A program made the position numbers and the translations under genes. Shown one piece after another: positions 27,662 through 36,460 of a stretch of 64,000 nt of DNA. Below the pieces are notes generated by a model, which was not told where the DNA came from, searched no databases, and worked only from the letters and a program-made list of their open reading frames with translations. How positions within the stretch are numbered: the first letter of the stretch is position 1; each line of letters starts with the position of its first letter. The DNA comes from Streptacidiphilus sp. ASG 303 (GTDB lineage: Bacteria > Actinomycetota > Actinomycetes > Streptomycetales > Streptomycetaceae), in NCBI RefSeq assembly GCF_020991365.1, contig NZ_JAJLRA010000015.1, positions 1-64,000 of the forward strand, written 5' to 3'.

Positions 27662-29883
27662 TCCGGTTCGCCCTCCGCCTCGCCGTCAGCGGCGGACGGG
27701 AGGCCGCGGCCCGGCTGGCCCTCATCGCGGCCGCCGTCGCCGTCGGGGTCGGCCTGCTGCTGTCGACGCTGGCCTGCATCAACGCCGTCGGCAAGGCCAA
27801 CGGCCGGCTGCTCTGGTACAACACCGGCTCGGCGGCCCGGACCGCGACGGCGGCCGTGGACCCCCTGTGGTGGTGGGCCCACGACGACCACTACCGCGGC
27901 AGGCTGATCTTCGAGGTGGACGTCGCCGCCACCGGGCCGGCCTCGCCCGTGCCGCCCGGCCTCGCCGCGCTGCCGGCGCCCGGCACGTACGCCGCCTCAC
28001 CGGCCCTCGCCGCGCTGCTGCGCCGCACCCCGGCCGCCGAGCTTGGGGGCCGCCTCCCGGGGAGGATGGCCGGCGTCCTCGGGGACGAGGCGCTGCAGTC
28101 CCCGGACTCCCTGGTCGCCGTCGTCGGCCGCACCCCGGACCAGGTGAGGGGCGCACCCGGGGCCAGGACCGTCACGACCATCGCCACCGACCTGCCCGCC
28201 CACTGCCAGGACTGCCCCGGGCGCGGCGTCCGCGGCGACGCCATGACACTCGTCCTCTCCGTCGTGGCCGGCGCCCTGATCTTCCCGCTTCTCGTCTTCA
28301 TCGGCACCGCCACCCGGCTCTCCGCCGCCCGCCGGGAGCAGCGGTTCGCCGCGATGCGGCTGGTCGGCGCCACCCCCGGCCAGGTGTCGGTGGTCTCGGC
28401 GGTGGAGTCGACGCTGGCCGCCGCCGTCGGCACGGCCGCCGGTTTCGGCGTCTTCCTCCTGCTGCGTCCCGCCGTCGCGACCGTCCCGTTCACCGGCGAG
28501 CGCTTCTTCACCGCCGACCTGACGCTCACCGGGGTCCAGGCCCTCGCGGTGGCCCTCGGCGTCCCGGCCGCGGCGGCGGTCGCGGCCCGGATCGCCCTGC
28601 GGCGGGTCGTCATCTCCCCTCTGGGCGTCGCCCGGCGGGTGACCCCGCCCCCGCCCCGGGCCCGGCGACTCCTCCCGCTGCTGGCCGGCCTCGGCGAGCT
28701 CGCCTGGTTCGTCGGCCGTCGCCCGGATACCAGCAGCGGGCAGACGGCGGCCTACCTCTCCGGCTTCCTCCTGGTCATGACGGGCCTGGTCGTCGCGGGC
28801 CCCTGGCTCACCATGGCCGCAGCCCGGGCCGTGGCCCGGCGCACCGGCCGGCCGGCCACGCTGATCGCCGTGCGGCGGCTCGCGGACGACCCGAAGGCCG
28901 GCTTCCGCTCGGTCAGCGGCCTGGTCCTCGCCCTCTTCGTCACCAGTGCCACCGTCGGCATCATCGGCACCATCAACGCCCACCGCGGAGTCCTCAGCGG
29001 CGCCCCGCAGACCCGCGCGGCGGTGGAGCACGGCGCGCTGCCGGACGAGCCGCCCCTGACGGACTCCGTGCCGGACCGCGTGCGGGCGGACGTGCGGGCC
29101 GTCCCGGGCTCCCGGGGCCTGGCCGTCGTCCACGCCAACCCCGGAGGCGTCGCGGAGGACACGGACCCGCACGCCCCCTGGCCTCCCGGCCTGGTGCTCT
29201 GCTCCGACCTCGCCCGGATCCCGGTGGTCGGGCACTGCCCGGCCGGGGCGCGTGTCGCGGCCGTCCCGCTCTTCGCCTTCCTCGACCTGCGGTCCCAGGA
29301 GGCGCAGGAGTGGCCCGCCGCCCCGATCGCACCGGAGGCCGCCGCGCGGCTGCCCGTGCAGCTGCTCTACGCGACCACCGACGGATCCCCGGCGGCCATG
29401 GAGCGGACCCGCACCGTCCTCACCCGCGCCTACCCGCACGCCATGTCACGGACCGTCGACGACTGGGCCTCCGGACAGCAGCGCGAACTGGCCGGCTGGC
29501 GGCAGCTGGCGGACGTGGTGCTCCTCACCACCCTGCCCATCGCGGGCTGCAGCCTCGCGGTGAGCGTGGTCGCGGGCCTCTCCGACCGCCGGCGGCCGTT
29601 CGCGATGCTGCGGCTCACCGGCGCGCCGCTGCGCCTGCTCCGGCGGGTGGTCGGCCTGGAGAGCGCGCTCCCGCTCCTGGTGGTGGCGGCGGTCGCGACC
29701 GGGACGGGCTTCCTGGCGGCGCACCTCTTCCTCAGGTCGCAGATGAACTACACGCTGGTGGGGCCGGGCGCCGCCTACGTCGTCCTCGTCGCCCTCGGGC
29801 TGGCGGCCTCGCTCGCCGTCATCGCCTCGACGCTCCCGCTGCTGCGGCGGATCACCGGCCCCGAGGCGGCCCGCAACGGCTGA
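27658..29883 (+). CDS. FtsX-like ABC transporter permease
   Basis: 741 residues with about eight to ten membrane helices arranged as two FtsX domains. After the first helix (LALIAAAVAVGVGLLLSTLA) comes an external domain of about 150 residues, with a CQDCPGRG pair of cysteines, then three helices containing the FtsX core (EQRFAAMRLVGATPGQVSVV). A second set near the C-terminus (RRRPFAMLRLTGAPLRLLRR) repeats it. The GTG start overlaps the ATPase stop by four bases and follows GGAAGGGG. The operon resembles efflux systems controlled by PadR; the substrate is unknown. Confidence 0.88.
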   Translation: MIRFALRLAVSGGREAAARLALIAAAVAVGVGLLLSTLACINAVGKANGRLLWYNTGSAARTATAAVDPLWWWAHDDHYRGRLIFEVDVAATGPASPVPPGLAALPAPGTYAASPALAALLRRTPAAELGGRLPGRMAGVLGDEALQSPDSLVAVVGRTPDQVRGAPGARTVTTIATDLPAHCQDCPGRGVRGDAMTLVLSVVAGALIFPLLVFIGTATRLSAARREQRFAAMRLVGATPGQVSVVSAVESTLAAAVGTAAGFGVFLLLRPAVATVPFTGERFFTADLTLTGVQALAVALGVPAAAAVAARIALRRVVISPLGVARRVTPPPPRARRLLPLLAGLGELAWFVGRRPDTSSGQTAAYLSGFLLVMTGLVVAGPWLTMAAARAVARRTGRPATLIAVRRLADDPKAGFRSVSGLVLALFVTSATVGIIGTINAHRGVLSGAPQTRAAVEHGALPDEPPLTDSVPDRVRADVRAVPGSRGLAVVHANPGGVAEDTDPHAPWPPGLVLCSDLARIPVVGHCPAGARVAAVPLFAFLDLRSQEAQEWPAAPIAPEAAARLPVQLLYATTDGSPAAMERTRTVLTRAYPHAMSRTVDDWASGQQRELAGWRQLADVVLLTTLPIAGCSLAVSVVAGLSDRRRPFAMLRLTGAPLRLLRRVVGLESALPLLVVAAVATGTGFLAAHLFLRSQMNYTLVGPGAAYVVLVALGLAASLAVIASTLPLLRRITGPEAARNG

Positions 29884-29927
29884 CCGCGACGGGGCCGGCC
29901 GCGACGGCTCCGCACCCTGGTGGGCAC

Positions 29928-29954
29928 GGCCCGGGCGCCTGCGGCGTCCGGGCC
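29928..29954 (+). terminator. Terminator of the PadR-ABC operon
   Basis: 12-bp stem with one wobble (GGCCCGGGCGCC / GGCGTCCGGGCC), three-base loop. The rest of the gap 29884-30208 (325 bases) shows no gene. Confidence 0.7.
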
Positions 29955-30208
29955 CCGGCGGTGCCGCCCCGGCGCCGGACCCGGAAGCTCCCTGACGTGC
30001 CATCAGGCGGCCGGGTTCCCCCGGAGCGGCGGGTGGACGCGCCGCGGCCCTCCGGCGGCGGCGCACCCCGGCCGGTCCGGGCCCCGGCGCCGGGCGGTCC
30101 GTGCCGGGGGCCGCAGGACGGCTCCGTCCCGTCCCGGCGGATTCCGACCGCTCTCGCCGGAGTCCGACCGCGCGGTGGGCCGAGCCCGGGAACGGTGACA
30201 CCCGACCC

Positions 30209-30622
30209 CTACGGACGTGCGGGCCCGGCGTCCCCGGCTCTCGCGGCGGCCGCCGCCTCCAGCAGGGACCAGCCGTCGACCTCTGCCGCCTGCCGCTCCT
30301 CCGGCCGCCACCCCCGGGCCAGCGCCGTGTCCAGCAGGGCCCGGACGGCGCCCGGTTCGTGCAGGTTCAGGGAGCCGCCCCGGACGTACCCCACATCCCC
30401 GGAGCCCATGGGGAACCCGCCCGGGACGTACCGGCCCGGCCCCTCGGTGAAGACGATGCGCAGCGGCCCGCCGGTGCCGGCGGGCTGCGGGTGCAGCGTG
30501 AGGGTCTCGCGGCACTCCGCGGACCGGCCGCCGACCGGCACGTGGTGGCTGTGGCGGAGCGTCCACAGGTACACGCGCCCGTCGGCCACCAGTCGACGGG
30601 GCTTCTTCGCACGGCGGGGCAC
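30209..30622 (-). CDS. Conserved hypothetical protein
   Basis: 137 residues, not recognised. It starts PRRAKKPRRLVADGRVYLWT, contains HSHHVPV and RIVFTEGPGRYVPGG, and ends with an Ala-rich helix. It has no signal peptide or membrane segment. The start is taken as GTG 30622, preceded at 7 bases by TAGCCT and no ribosome site, which suggests a leaderless mRNA; the longer frame to 30832 runs into the neighbouring promoter. Basic N-terminus and beta-rich middle are all that can be said. Confidence 0.65.
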   Translation of the reverse strand: MPRRAKKPRRLVADGRVYLWTLRHSHHVPVGGRSAECRETLTLHPQPAGTGGPLRIVFTEGPGRYVPGGFPMGSGDVGYVRGGSLNLHEPGAVRALLDTALARGWRPEERQAAEVDGWSLLEAAAAARAGDAGPARP

Positions 30623-30796
30623 GGGACCGAGGCTACGCGCTCCGATCCGCGAGGCACCCCCGTACCGGCGATCGGACCTCGACGGGACGGGCGGGCCGGC
30701 CGGGCCGGCCGTCCGGCTCCGGCGGGGCCGGTCGGGGTCCGATGGGGCGGGACGACGGCCGGGGCCCTTCGGAATCCGTTGACCGTCGACTGTTGC

Positions 30797-30820
30797 CGAT
30801 ATATCGTCGAGACATCGAGA
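30797..30820 (+). promoter_or_regulatory. Operator-like AT-rich site upstream of the second PadR gene
   Basis: A perfect palindrome CGATATATCG (30797-30806), followed by the related half sites ACATCGAGAT, lies in the 230-base divergent gap. TTGACC at 30779-30784 may be a -35 box with TATATC as a -10 at short spacing. PadR proteins commonly bind such ATAT-centred sites. Confidence 0.55.
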
Positions 30821-30852
30821 TGCTACGGCCAACGCGGAAGGTGGCAGACGCC

Positions 30853-31461
30853 ATGCGACCCGGATTCCCCTTCGGCCCGGGCAGGCCCGGGCCCCACCCC
30901 CACGCGGGCCCCTGCGCCCGTCCCGCCTTCGGCTCCTTCGGGCCGCCGTTCGGCGGACCCGGCTTCGGGGGCTTCGGCCCCGGTCCGCGCGGCCCCCGGG
31001 GCCGGCACGGCGGCCGTGCCCGGCGCGGCGACGTGCGCGCCTCGCTCCTCGCCCTGCTGCGGGAGCGCCCGATGCACGGCTACGAGATGATCCGGGAGAT
31101 CGCCGAGCGCACCTCGGGCGCCTGGCGCCCCAGCCCCGGCTCGGTCTACCCCAACCTCCAGATGCTGGAGGAGGAGGGGCTGATCCGCAGCCGGGAGGAG
31201 GGCGGCAAGCGCCTCTTCGAGCTCACCGACAGCGGCCGCGCCGAGGCCGACGCCGGTCCCGAGGCCCCCTGGGAGGAGGCGGCCGGCGGTCCGGGCCCGG
31301 ACTGGGAGGCCGCGCAGGACGCCATGAAGTCCCTCGGCGGCCTCGCCGACGCCCTGCGGCAGGTCGTGGCGGCCGGCAGCGCCGAGCAGCGCACCAAGGC
31401 CCTCGCGCTCCTCGCCGAGACGCGCCGGAGGCTCTACCTGATCCTCGCCGAGGAGGACTGA
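30853..31461 (+). CDS. PadR family regulator with Gly/Pro/Phe-rich N-terminus
   Basis: 202 residues. Residues 1-60 are a low-complexity tract with FGSFGPPFGGPGFGGFGPG; the winged helix follows (RGDVRASLLALLRERPMHGY, SVYPNLQMLEEEGLIRS, GKRLFELTDSG), then a C-terminal helix (QRTKALALLAETRRRLYLIL). The ATG at 30853 has GGAAGGTGG 8 bases upstream. No transporter lies next to it, so its targets are elsewhere apart from likely autoregulation. The Phe/Gly tract is a common feature of streptomycete PadR proteins of this type. Confidence 0.87.
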   Translation: MRPGFPFGPGRPGPHPHAGPCARPAFGSFGPPFGGPGFGGFGPGPRGPRGRHGGRARRGDVRASLLALLRERPMHGYEMIREIAERTSGAWRPSPGSVYPNLQMLEEEGLIRSREEGGKRLFELTDSGRAEADAGPEAPWEEAAGGPGPDWEAAQDAMKSLGGLADALRQVVAAGSAEQRTKALALLAETRRRLYLILAEED

Positions 31462-31489
31462 GCCGCCGGGCCGCCGCCGCGTCCCGCGG

Positions 31490-32035
31490 CTACCGAGCCG
31501 AGGAGGGCCGGGCCGGACGCCTGCCGGCCCGGCCCAGCAGTCCCGGCGCCGGGGGCCGGGCCAGCAGCCGGTCCACGTGCCCGCGCGTCAGCCCCTCCAG
31601 CGGGTCGACCCGGAGCAGCAGCCGGTCGCGCCGCAGCAGGGAGCGCCGCACCAGCCGCGGCGGGATCACGTCGTCGACCCAGGCGAACGGGCGGCCCGCC
31701 GCGTGGCGCAGGAGCGGCGCCCACTTCCGGGCCGACAGGAGCTCCATCAGGGGCACCCGGGGGTCGCCGGGCTGCGGCCGGTACCCGGTGAACCGCACCA
31801 CCGGCAGGGGCGGGACGCCCAGCAGCGGCGCGAGGTGCACGTTGGCGTCCTCCTCCCAGGTGGTCGCCCACACCAGGGTGTAGACGTCGGCGAGCTCGCG
31901 GAGCCAGGCGCCGTGGCGGGCGTGGAGCCGCACCGTCAGGCCGAGCACGCGCCGGTCCTCGAAGTCCGTGCCGGGCGGCGGCGCCAGGGGGTTGAGCACC
32001 CCGTCGACGTCCAGGTACAGCAGCGGCCTGTGCAT
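31490..32035 (-). CDS. HAD-like hydrolase domain protein
   Basis: 181 residues. The HAD motif I is seen in LLYLDVDGVLNPL (Asp8 and Asp10), motif II in YTLVWATTWEEDAN, and the acidic motif in FAWVDDVIPPRL. It resembles the HAD domain of the Swiss-army-knife RNA repair family found in many actinobacteria, with unknown substrate. The ATG at 32035 follows GGGGAGGGG by 4 bases. The Arg/Pro-rich tail is probably disordered. Confidence 0.8.
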   Translation of the reverse strand: MHRPLLYLDVDGVLNPLAPPPGTDFEDRRVLGLTVRLHARHGAWLRELADVYTLVWATTWEEDANVHLAPLLGVPPLPVVRFTGYRPQPGDPRVPLMELLSARKWAPLLRHAAGRPFAWVDDVIPPRLVRRSLLRRDRLLLRVDPLEGLTRGHVDRLLARPPAPGLLGRAGRRPARPSSAR

Positions 32036-32360
32036 GCGACCCCTCCCCGCGCCCGGCGGCCTCGGGGGAGACGACGCGCGGGAGGGGAGGGCGGTTGCGC
32101 CGGCAGGAGCGGCCCGCCCCGCGGCGCCCGGCCCGGCCTCCGTCGTTCCCCGGGGCCGCCCCGCGGCCCGCGCGCCTTCGGCGGACCCGGGCCCGGCCGC
32201 GCCGGGAGGACGCCGGCCCCCGGGGCAGGGGTCGGCCGCCGAAGCCCCCGCGCAGGACCGGGTGCCGCCGGCGGCCGTGCACGGGCGGACCGGTCCCGCC
32301 CGGTGGCGGCCGGCGCCGCTGTCCGGGGTGCCGGGGCCCGCCGCCGGTCGGGACCCGGCG
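32036..32360. other. Intergenic region with no gene seen
   Basis: 325 bases of very GC-rich sequence between two leftward genes. I found neither a recognisable frame nor a clear promoter. A weak imperfect hairpin lies near 32330-32360. Confidence 0.4.
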
Positions 32361-33107
32361 TCAGGACCGCGTCGCGAGGACGCAGAACTCGTGGCCCTCC
32401 GGGTCGGCCAGGCACCTCCACGGGACGTCCCCCTGGCCGAGGTCGAGGTCGGTGGCGCCGAGGGCCCGCAGCCGGGCCACCTCCGCCCCCTGGTCGTCGC
32501 CCGGGTACGGCAGCAGGTCGAGGTGGACGCGGTCCGGCACGGTCTTCACGCCGGGCACCCGGAGGAACTCGAGGTACGGGCCGACCCCCTCGGCCGAGCG
32601 CAGCACCGCATGGTCGTCCGCCACCTCGTGCACCCTCCAGTCCACCGCCTCGCCCCAGAACCGGGCCATGGCCCGCGGATCCGCGCAGTCGACGACCACC
32701 GCGGCGATCGGCCCGGTGTCCCGGTAGACCTCCCGGGGCTCCAGCACGCAGAACTCGTTGCCCTCCGGGTCGGCGAGGACCGTCCACGGCACGTCGCCCT
32801 GGCCCACGTCGGCGGGCGTCGCCCCCAGGGCCCGGAGGCGCGCGACCAGCTCCGCCTGATGGGCCGCGGAGGTGGTGGCGAGATCGAGGTGCACGCGGTT
32901 CTTCACCGGCGGCTTGGGCTCCGGCACGACGACGACGTCGACGCAGACGGCGACCGGGTCCGGCCGGACGAAGCCGCCGCCGGGTTCGACGTTGGTCACG
33001 CCGGGCCCCTCGCTGGAGACGCCCCAGTCGAGCGCCTCCGCCCAGAACCGGCCGACCGCCGAGTCGTCGAGAGCCTTGATGTTCACCTGGACAGGTCGCA
33101 GCGCCAT
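32361..33107 (-). CDS. VOC (glyoxalase-like) family protein, two domains
   Basis: 248 residues made of two similar VOC halves. Half 1 has PVQVNIKALDDSAVGRFWAE and DPEGNEFCVLEP; half 2 has AVVVDCADPRAMARFWGEAV and DPEGHEFCVLATRS. The repeated GQGDVPW ... LADPEG.EFCVL ending shows an internal duplication. Metal ligands (His/Glu) are suggested by VHLDL and EFCVL in each half. Members include glyoxalases, dioxygenases and drug-binding proteins; the function is not predictable. The ATG at 33107 follows TAGGAT by seven bases with no ribosome site (leaderless). Confidence 0.85.
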   Translation of the reverse strand: MALRPVQVNIKALDDSAVGRFWAEALDWGVSSEGPGVTNVEPGGGFVRPDPVAVCVDVVVVPEPKPPVKNRVHLDLATTSAAHQAELVARLRALGATPADVGQGDVPWTVLADPEGNEFCVLEPREVYRDTGPIAAVVVDCADPRAMARFWGEAVDWRVHEVADDHAVLRSAEGVGPYLEFLRVPGVKTVPDRVHLDLLPYPGDDQGAEVARLRALGATDLDLGQGDVPWRCLADPEGHEFCVLATRS

Positions 33108-33704
33108 GCGGGCGATCCTATGCACCCGTTCCGCGACGACGCAGGCACCGTCACCGAACGGGGACCGGCCCGCCCGCCGGCAGCGTGCCCGGCTCCCGAC
33201 CGCGTGCCCGGCTCCCGGCCGGAGCGCGCGGCCCCGCCGGGTGGAGCGCCGGGCCGCGGCCGCCGCGGGACCGCTGCGGGGCGGCCTCCGGAGACCGGGT
33301 CGGCCTGCGGAGGCCGTGTGCGGGGGCACGCGGCCGAAGGCGCCGCTGGTGTGCCGCGTGTTGCGGACGGTCGTCCCCGGTGCCCGTGAGCAGGCCGCCG
33401 AGGTCCGGGTGCCGCCCGCGGGGCGTCCACCGCCCGGCTGCAGGCAGCGGTGGGCCCACCCGCGTCCGGCCCGGAACGCCCCCCGGGGCGGCGGCGTGCG
33501 AGGGGTGCCCAGGGGGCGTGCAGGGGTGCGGCTGCGGAGTCCGGTCGGCCCGGTCCCGCCCGGCGGTCCGGCCGCCGCGCCGCCGGGCGTCCCGTCTTTC
33601 GCCCGGCTTCTGGTGATCCGGCCCGGACGAGCCCGCGCCGCGCGGGGCGCGCCCGTGCCGGACGGCCCCTCCCGCCTGCGGGTGTGCGGCAGTATGGGCG
33701 GGGA
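33108..33704. other. Long intergenic region with no convincing gene
   Basis: 597 bases between divergent genes. It contains TAGGAT at 33115-33120 (the leftward -10 box) and a 19-bp near-perfect tandem duplication (GCGTGCCCGGCTCCCGACC, 33183-33220). Open frames exist on both strands (for example 33185-33616 on the plus strand), but their Arg/Pro/Gly composition and lack of ribosome sites look like chance. A small RNA or a lost gene cannot be excluded. Confidence 0.5.
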
Positions 33705-34454
33705 ATGATCACCGAGGTCGCCCGCCGGGGCGGCAGTGAGGAGGCTGCTGTGCAGCACACGGTGGAGGGCGCCGGGGCGGGCGGCCGGGCGGAGGGGCCG
33801 CTGGCGGCCCTGCTGCGCGGGCGGCCGCCGATGGCCCGCGAGCTCCCCTCCTTCGACGTCGGGCACGTGCCGGACGAGCCCGGCCCGCTCTTCGTCGACT
33901 GGCTGCTGCAGGCGTTCGAGGCGGACGCCCCCGACGCCCAGGTGGTCACCCTGAGCACGGTCGACGCCGACGGCCGCCCGGACGCCCGGATGCTGGTCCT
34001 GCGGGACGTCGACGTCGCCCGCGGCGCCTGGTGGTTCGCCGCGGACGCGGACAGCCCCAAGGGCCGCCAGCTGGCCGCCACCCCGTGGGCGGCGCTCACC
34101 GTGTACTGGCCGGTGCAGGGCCGCCAGGTGCGGCTGCGCGGCCGGGTGGAGACGGGGGACCCCCGGCTCGCCGCCGCCGACTTCCTCGGCCGCAGCCCCG
34201 CCTCCCGGGTCGCCGGCCTGGTCGGCCGCCAGAGCGAGCGACTCCAGGGCGCGGGCGAGCTGGACGCCGCCTGGCAGGAGGCCGCCGCCCTGATGGACGC
34301 CGACCCCGGGTTCGTGGCCCCCGGCCACACCCTCTACGGCCTGGTCGCCGACGAGGTGGAGTTCTGGCAGGGCGACCGGCACCGCCGGCACGTCCGGCTC
34401 GCCTACACCCGCCACGCCGACGGGACCTGGGGCCGCGGCCTCCTCTGGCCCTGA
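33705..34454 (+). CDS. PdxH-like pyridoxamine 5'-phosphate oxidase family protein
   Basis: 249 residues from ATG 33705. The FMN-binding split barrel (about residues 50-200) includes VVTLSTVDADGRPDARMLVL, SPKGRQLAATPWAALTVYW and QVRLRGRVE; the C-terminal dimerisation motif is EFWQGDRHRRHVRLAYTR. These match PdxH/PhzG, which oxidise pyridoxine or pyridoxamine phosphate, or aromatise phenazine precursors. GTG 33750 (234 residues) has a better ribosome site, GTGAGGAGG, so the start is open. It stands alone, and a role in vitamin B6 salvage is inferred from family only. Confidence 0.82.
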   Translation: MITEVARRGGSEEAAVQHTVEGAGAGGRAEGPLAALLRGRPPMARELPSFDVGHVPDEPGPLFVDWLLQAFEADAPDAQVVTLSTVDADGRPDARMLVLRDVDVARGAWWFAADADSPKGRQLAATPWAALTVYWPVQGRQVRLRGRVETGDPRLAAADFLGRSPASRVAGLVGRQSERLQGAGELDAAWQEAAALMDADPGFVAPGHTLYGLVADEVEFWQGDRHRRHVRLAYTRHADGTWGRGLLWP

Positions 34455-34636
34455 CGGCCCGGTCGGCGCCGCGAGCGGGGGCGGCGCCGGCCCGCAGGGC
34501 GGGCGGTGGAGCGGTTCTCGCCGCGGCGCGGGGCCGCCGGGCGTGCTGCGGCCGACCGGGGCCGCCGCCCGGTGCGGCCGGACGCCGGCGGGCCGGGCGG
34601 ACCGGACACCGCCCGGCGGCCCACCGGCAGTACGAC

Positions 34637-34665
34637 GGCCCGGCGCGGTCCTCCTGCGCCGGGCC
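34637..34665. terminator. Bidirectional terminator
   Basis: 10-bp perfect stem GGCCCGGCGC / GCGCCGGGCC, nine-base loop, between convergent genes. It is followed by three GGGCCGCC units. Confidence 0.75.
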
Positions 34666-34688
34666 GCCGGGCCGCCGGGCCGCCTGCC

Positions 34689-35390
34689 TCAGCCGAGGAC
34701 GCCGTGCAGGAAGGCCAGCGTCCGCCGCCAGGCGATGGCGGCCTGCTCCGGGTCGTAGGTGCCGATCAGGTTCTCGTCGTTCATGAAGGCGTGGCCGGCC
34801 GGGTAGAAGTGGATCTCCGGCTTGCGTCCGGAGGCCGCCTCGATCCGCTCCGCCGCCTCGTCCACCGCGGACATCGGGATGCCCGCGTCCTGCTCGGCGT
34901 AGTGGCCGAGGACCTGTGCGGTCAGCCCCCGGTAGTCGTACCCGGGGACGCGCGGCAGTCCGTAGAACGGGACCGCGGCGGCCACCCGGTCGCCCTCCTG
35001 GGCGGCCAGGACCAGCGCGAAGCCGCCGCCCATGCAGAAGCCCACCACGCCGACGGCGTCCCCGGTGGCCGCCGGGTGCTCCAGCAGGAAGTCCACCGCG
35101 CCCCGCAGGTCGCGCGCGGCCCGCTCGACCGGCATCTCCTGCAGCAGCCGCGCGGCCTCCTCCTTGTCGTGGGTGGTGGCGCCGCCGTACAGGTCGGGCG
35201 CCAGGACCGTGAAGCCCTCGGCGGCGAACCGGTCGGACATCTCCGCGATGTGCGACGTCAGCCCCCACCACTCCTGGACCACCACCAGGCCGGGCCCGGA
35301 TCCCGAGGGCGGCGGGGCGAGGTACCCGTGGGCCTCACCGCCGTTGCTCGGGAAGGTCACGTTCTGCCGGGAGCCTCCCGGGTCTGCCAT
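34689..35390 (-). CDS. Dienelactone hydrolase family protein
   Basis: 233-residue alpha/beta hydrolase. The nucleophile elbow is GFCMGG (Cys119), with the acid in HYAEQDAGIP and the histidine in YPAGHAFMN completing a Cys-Asp-His triad as in dienelactone hydrolase. The N-terminal signature VVVQEWWGLTSHIAEMSDRF is typical. The ATG at 35390 follows GAGGAGGGG. There is no catechol-degradation gene nearby, so the natural substrate is uncertain; many such homologues are general carboxylesterases. Confidence 0.9.
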   Translation of the reverse strand: MADPGGSRQNVTFPSNGGEAHGYLAPPPSGSGPGLVVVQEWWGLTSHIAEMSDRFAAEGFTVLAPDLYGGATTHDKEEAARLLQEMPVERAARDLRGAVDFLLEHPAATGDAVGVVGFCMGGGFALVLAAQEGDRVAAAVPFYGLPRVPGYDYRGLTAQVLGHYAEQDAGIPMSAVDEAAERIEAASGRKPEIHFYPAGHAFMNDENLIGTYDPEQAAIAWRRTLAFLHGVLG

Positions 35391-35763
35391 GGCCCCTCCT
35401 CTGGGACGGCGCGTGCGGCGTGCGGGCGCTGCCGCCCGTGCCGACGATCGTATGCGGACGCCGCCGCCCGGGGGCGTCACCACGCTGACCTCTTCCGACG
35501 CCGGGGCCGCTCCGGATGCGGCGGACCGGCCGGAAATCCGGCTGGTGCGACGTCACTCCTGCTTCCGCGGTGCACCGGAGGGGCGATGGTGCCTGTGGGT
35601 TGACGCCCCGTCACCGTACGCAGCACACTGCTCGCAGCCGTCCCGGCCGGGGCGGCCTCCTTCCCGCGGAGGAGTGCGGCCCGCGTCGGCCCTCCTCCCG
35701 GTGGATCCCGGGCGGTACCCCGGGCGGACGACCGCACCCGGGGCCGAGTGATGGGGTGGAACC
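35391..35763. other. Divergent intergenic region, no gene seen
   Basis: 373 bases. I see no matching family in any frame and no convincing operator. Promoters for both flanking genes must be here. Confidence 0.4.
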
Positions 35764-36327
35764 GTGCAGCCAGAACTCCTCCGCACCACCCCTCTGCCCG
35801 CAACACCCGCCGTCCTGGGCGCCGTGGCGGCCGCGGCCCGCCGCAGGGCCGCGCGGGCCGGCGACGAGGCCGTCGACACCGGCCACCTGCTGCACTCGCT
35901 GCTGGAGTCGGACGCCGCCGCGCTGGAGGCCGCCGCGCCCCTGCCCCGGCAGGCCGTGCGGCTGATGGGCTACCTGGTGCAGCGCTCCATCGGCTTCGGC
36001 CGGGGCTGGCGGGCCACCGCCGAGCAGCCGGGCGCCGACGCCGACGCCGAGGGTGATGCCGATGCCGATGCCGAGGGTGGTGCCGTTCCCGACACCGCCG
36101 GTGCCGAGGCGCCGCGGAGCGCCCCCGACCGGCCCGGCCTGAGCGGGGCGGCCGTCGCCGCCCTGGAGGAGGCCGCCGCGCGCCCGGAGGCCCTCCCCGT
36201 CGGCCACCGCCTCCTCGCCGCGCTGCTCGCCGACCCCGACAGCCGGGCGGCGCAGATCCTCCGCTCGTCCGGCATCGACCCGGTGGCGGTCCGGGCCCGC
36301 TGCGCCGGCGTCCGGCAGACCGTCTGA
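35764..36327 (+). CDS. Clp N-terminal domain-only protein
   Basis: 187 residues. Two Clp-N half-repeats are visible: residues about 12-70 (AAAARRRAARAGDEAVDTGH, LLHSLLESDAA) and about 125-180 (LSGAAVAALEEAAARPEALP, VGHRLLAALLADPDSRAAQI). Between them is an acidic tract (GADADAEGDADADAEGG) coded by short GCCGAC/GCCGAT repeats. There is no AAA+ ATPase domain, so it is not a chaperone by itself. Such stand-alone domains could be adaptors or competitors of ClpC (inference). The GTG start follows GGGGTGG; the level of support for the exact start is moderate. Confidence 0.75.
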   Translation: MQPELLRTTPLPATPAVLGAVAAAARRRAARAGDEAVDTGHLLHSLLESDAAALEAAAPLPRQAVRLMGYLVQRSIGFGRGWRATAEQPGADADAEGDADADAEGGAVPDTAGAEAPRSAPDRPGLSGAAVAALEEAAARPEALPVGHRLLAALLADPDSRAAQILRSSGIDPVAVRARCAGVRQTV

Positions 36328-36386
36328 GGCCCGGCAGCCGCCCGAGGCGCGCCCGGCCGGTGCCGGGAGGCCTGCGACACCCGTAC

Positions 36387-36437
36387 GCCGACGGGCGGCC
36401 TGCGCGGACGCCGTGTCCGCGCAGGCCGCCCGTCGGC
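36387..36437. terminator. Exceptionally strong bidirectional terminator
   Basis: A perfect 23-bp inverted repeat (36387-36409 with 36415-36437, five-base loop GCCGT) between convergent genes. Confidence 0.9.
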
Positions 36438-36460
36438 GGTCCGTACCGGCCCGTGCCGGC

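Noticed and set aside
33185-33616. Possible small gene in the 597-base gap
   Set aside because: No ribosome site, no family resemblance and chance-like composition.
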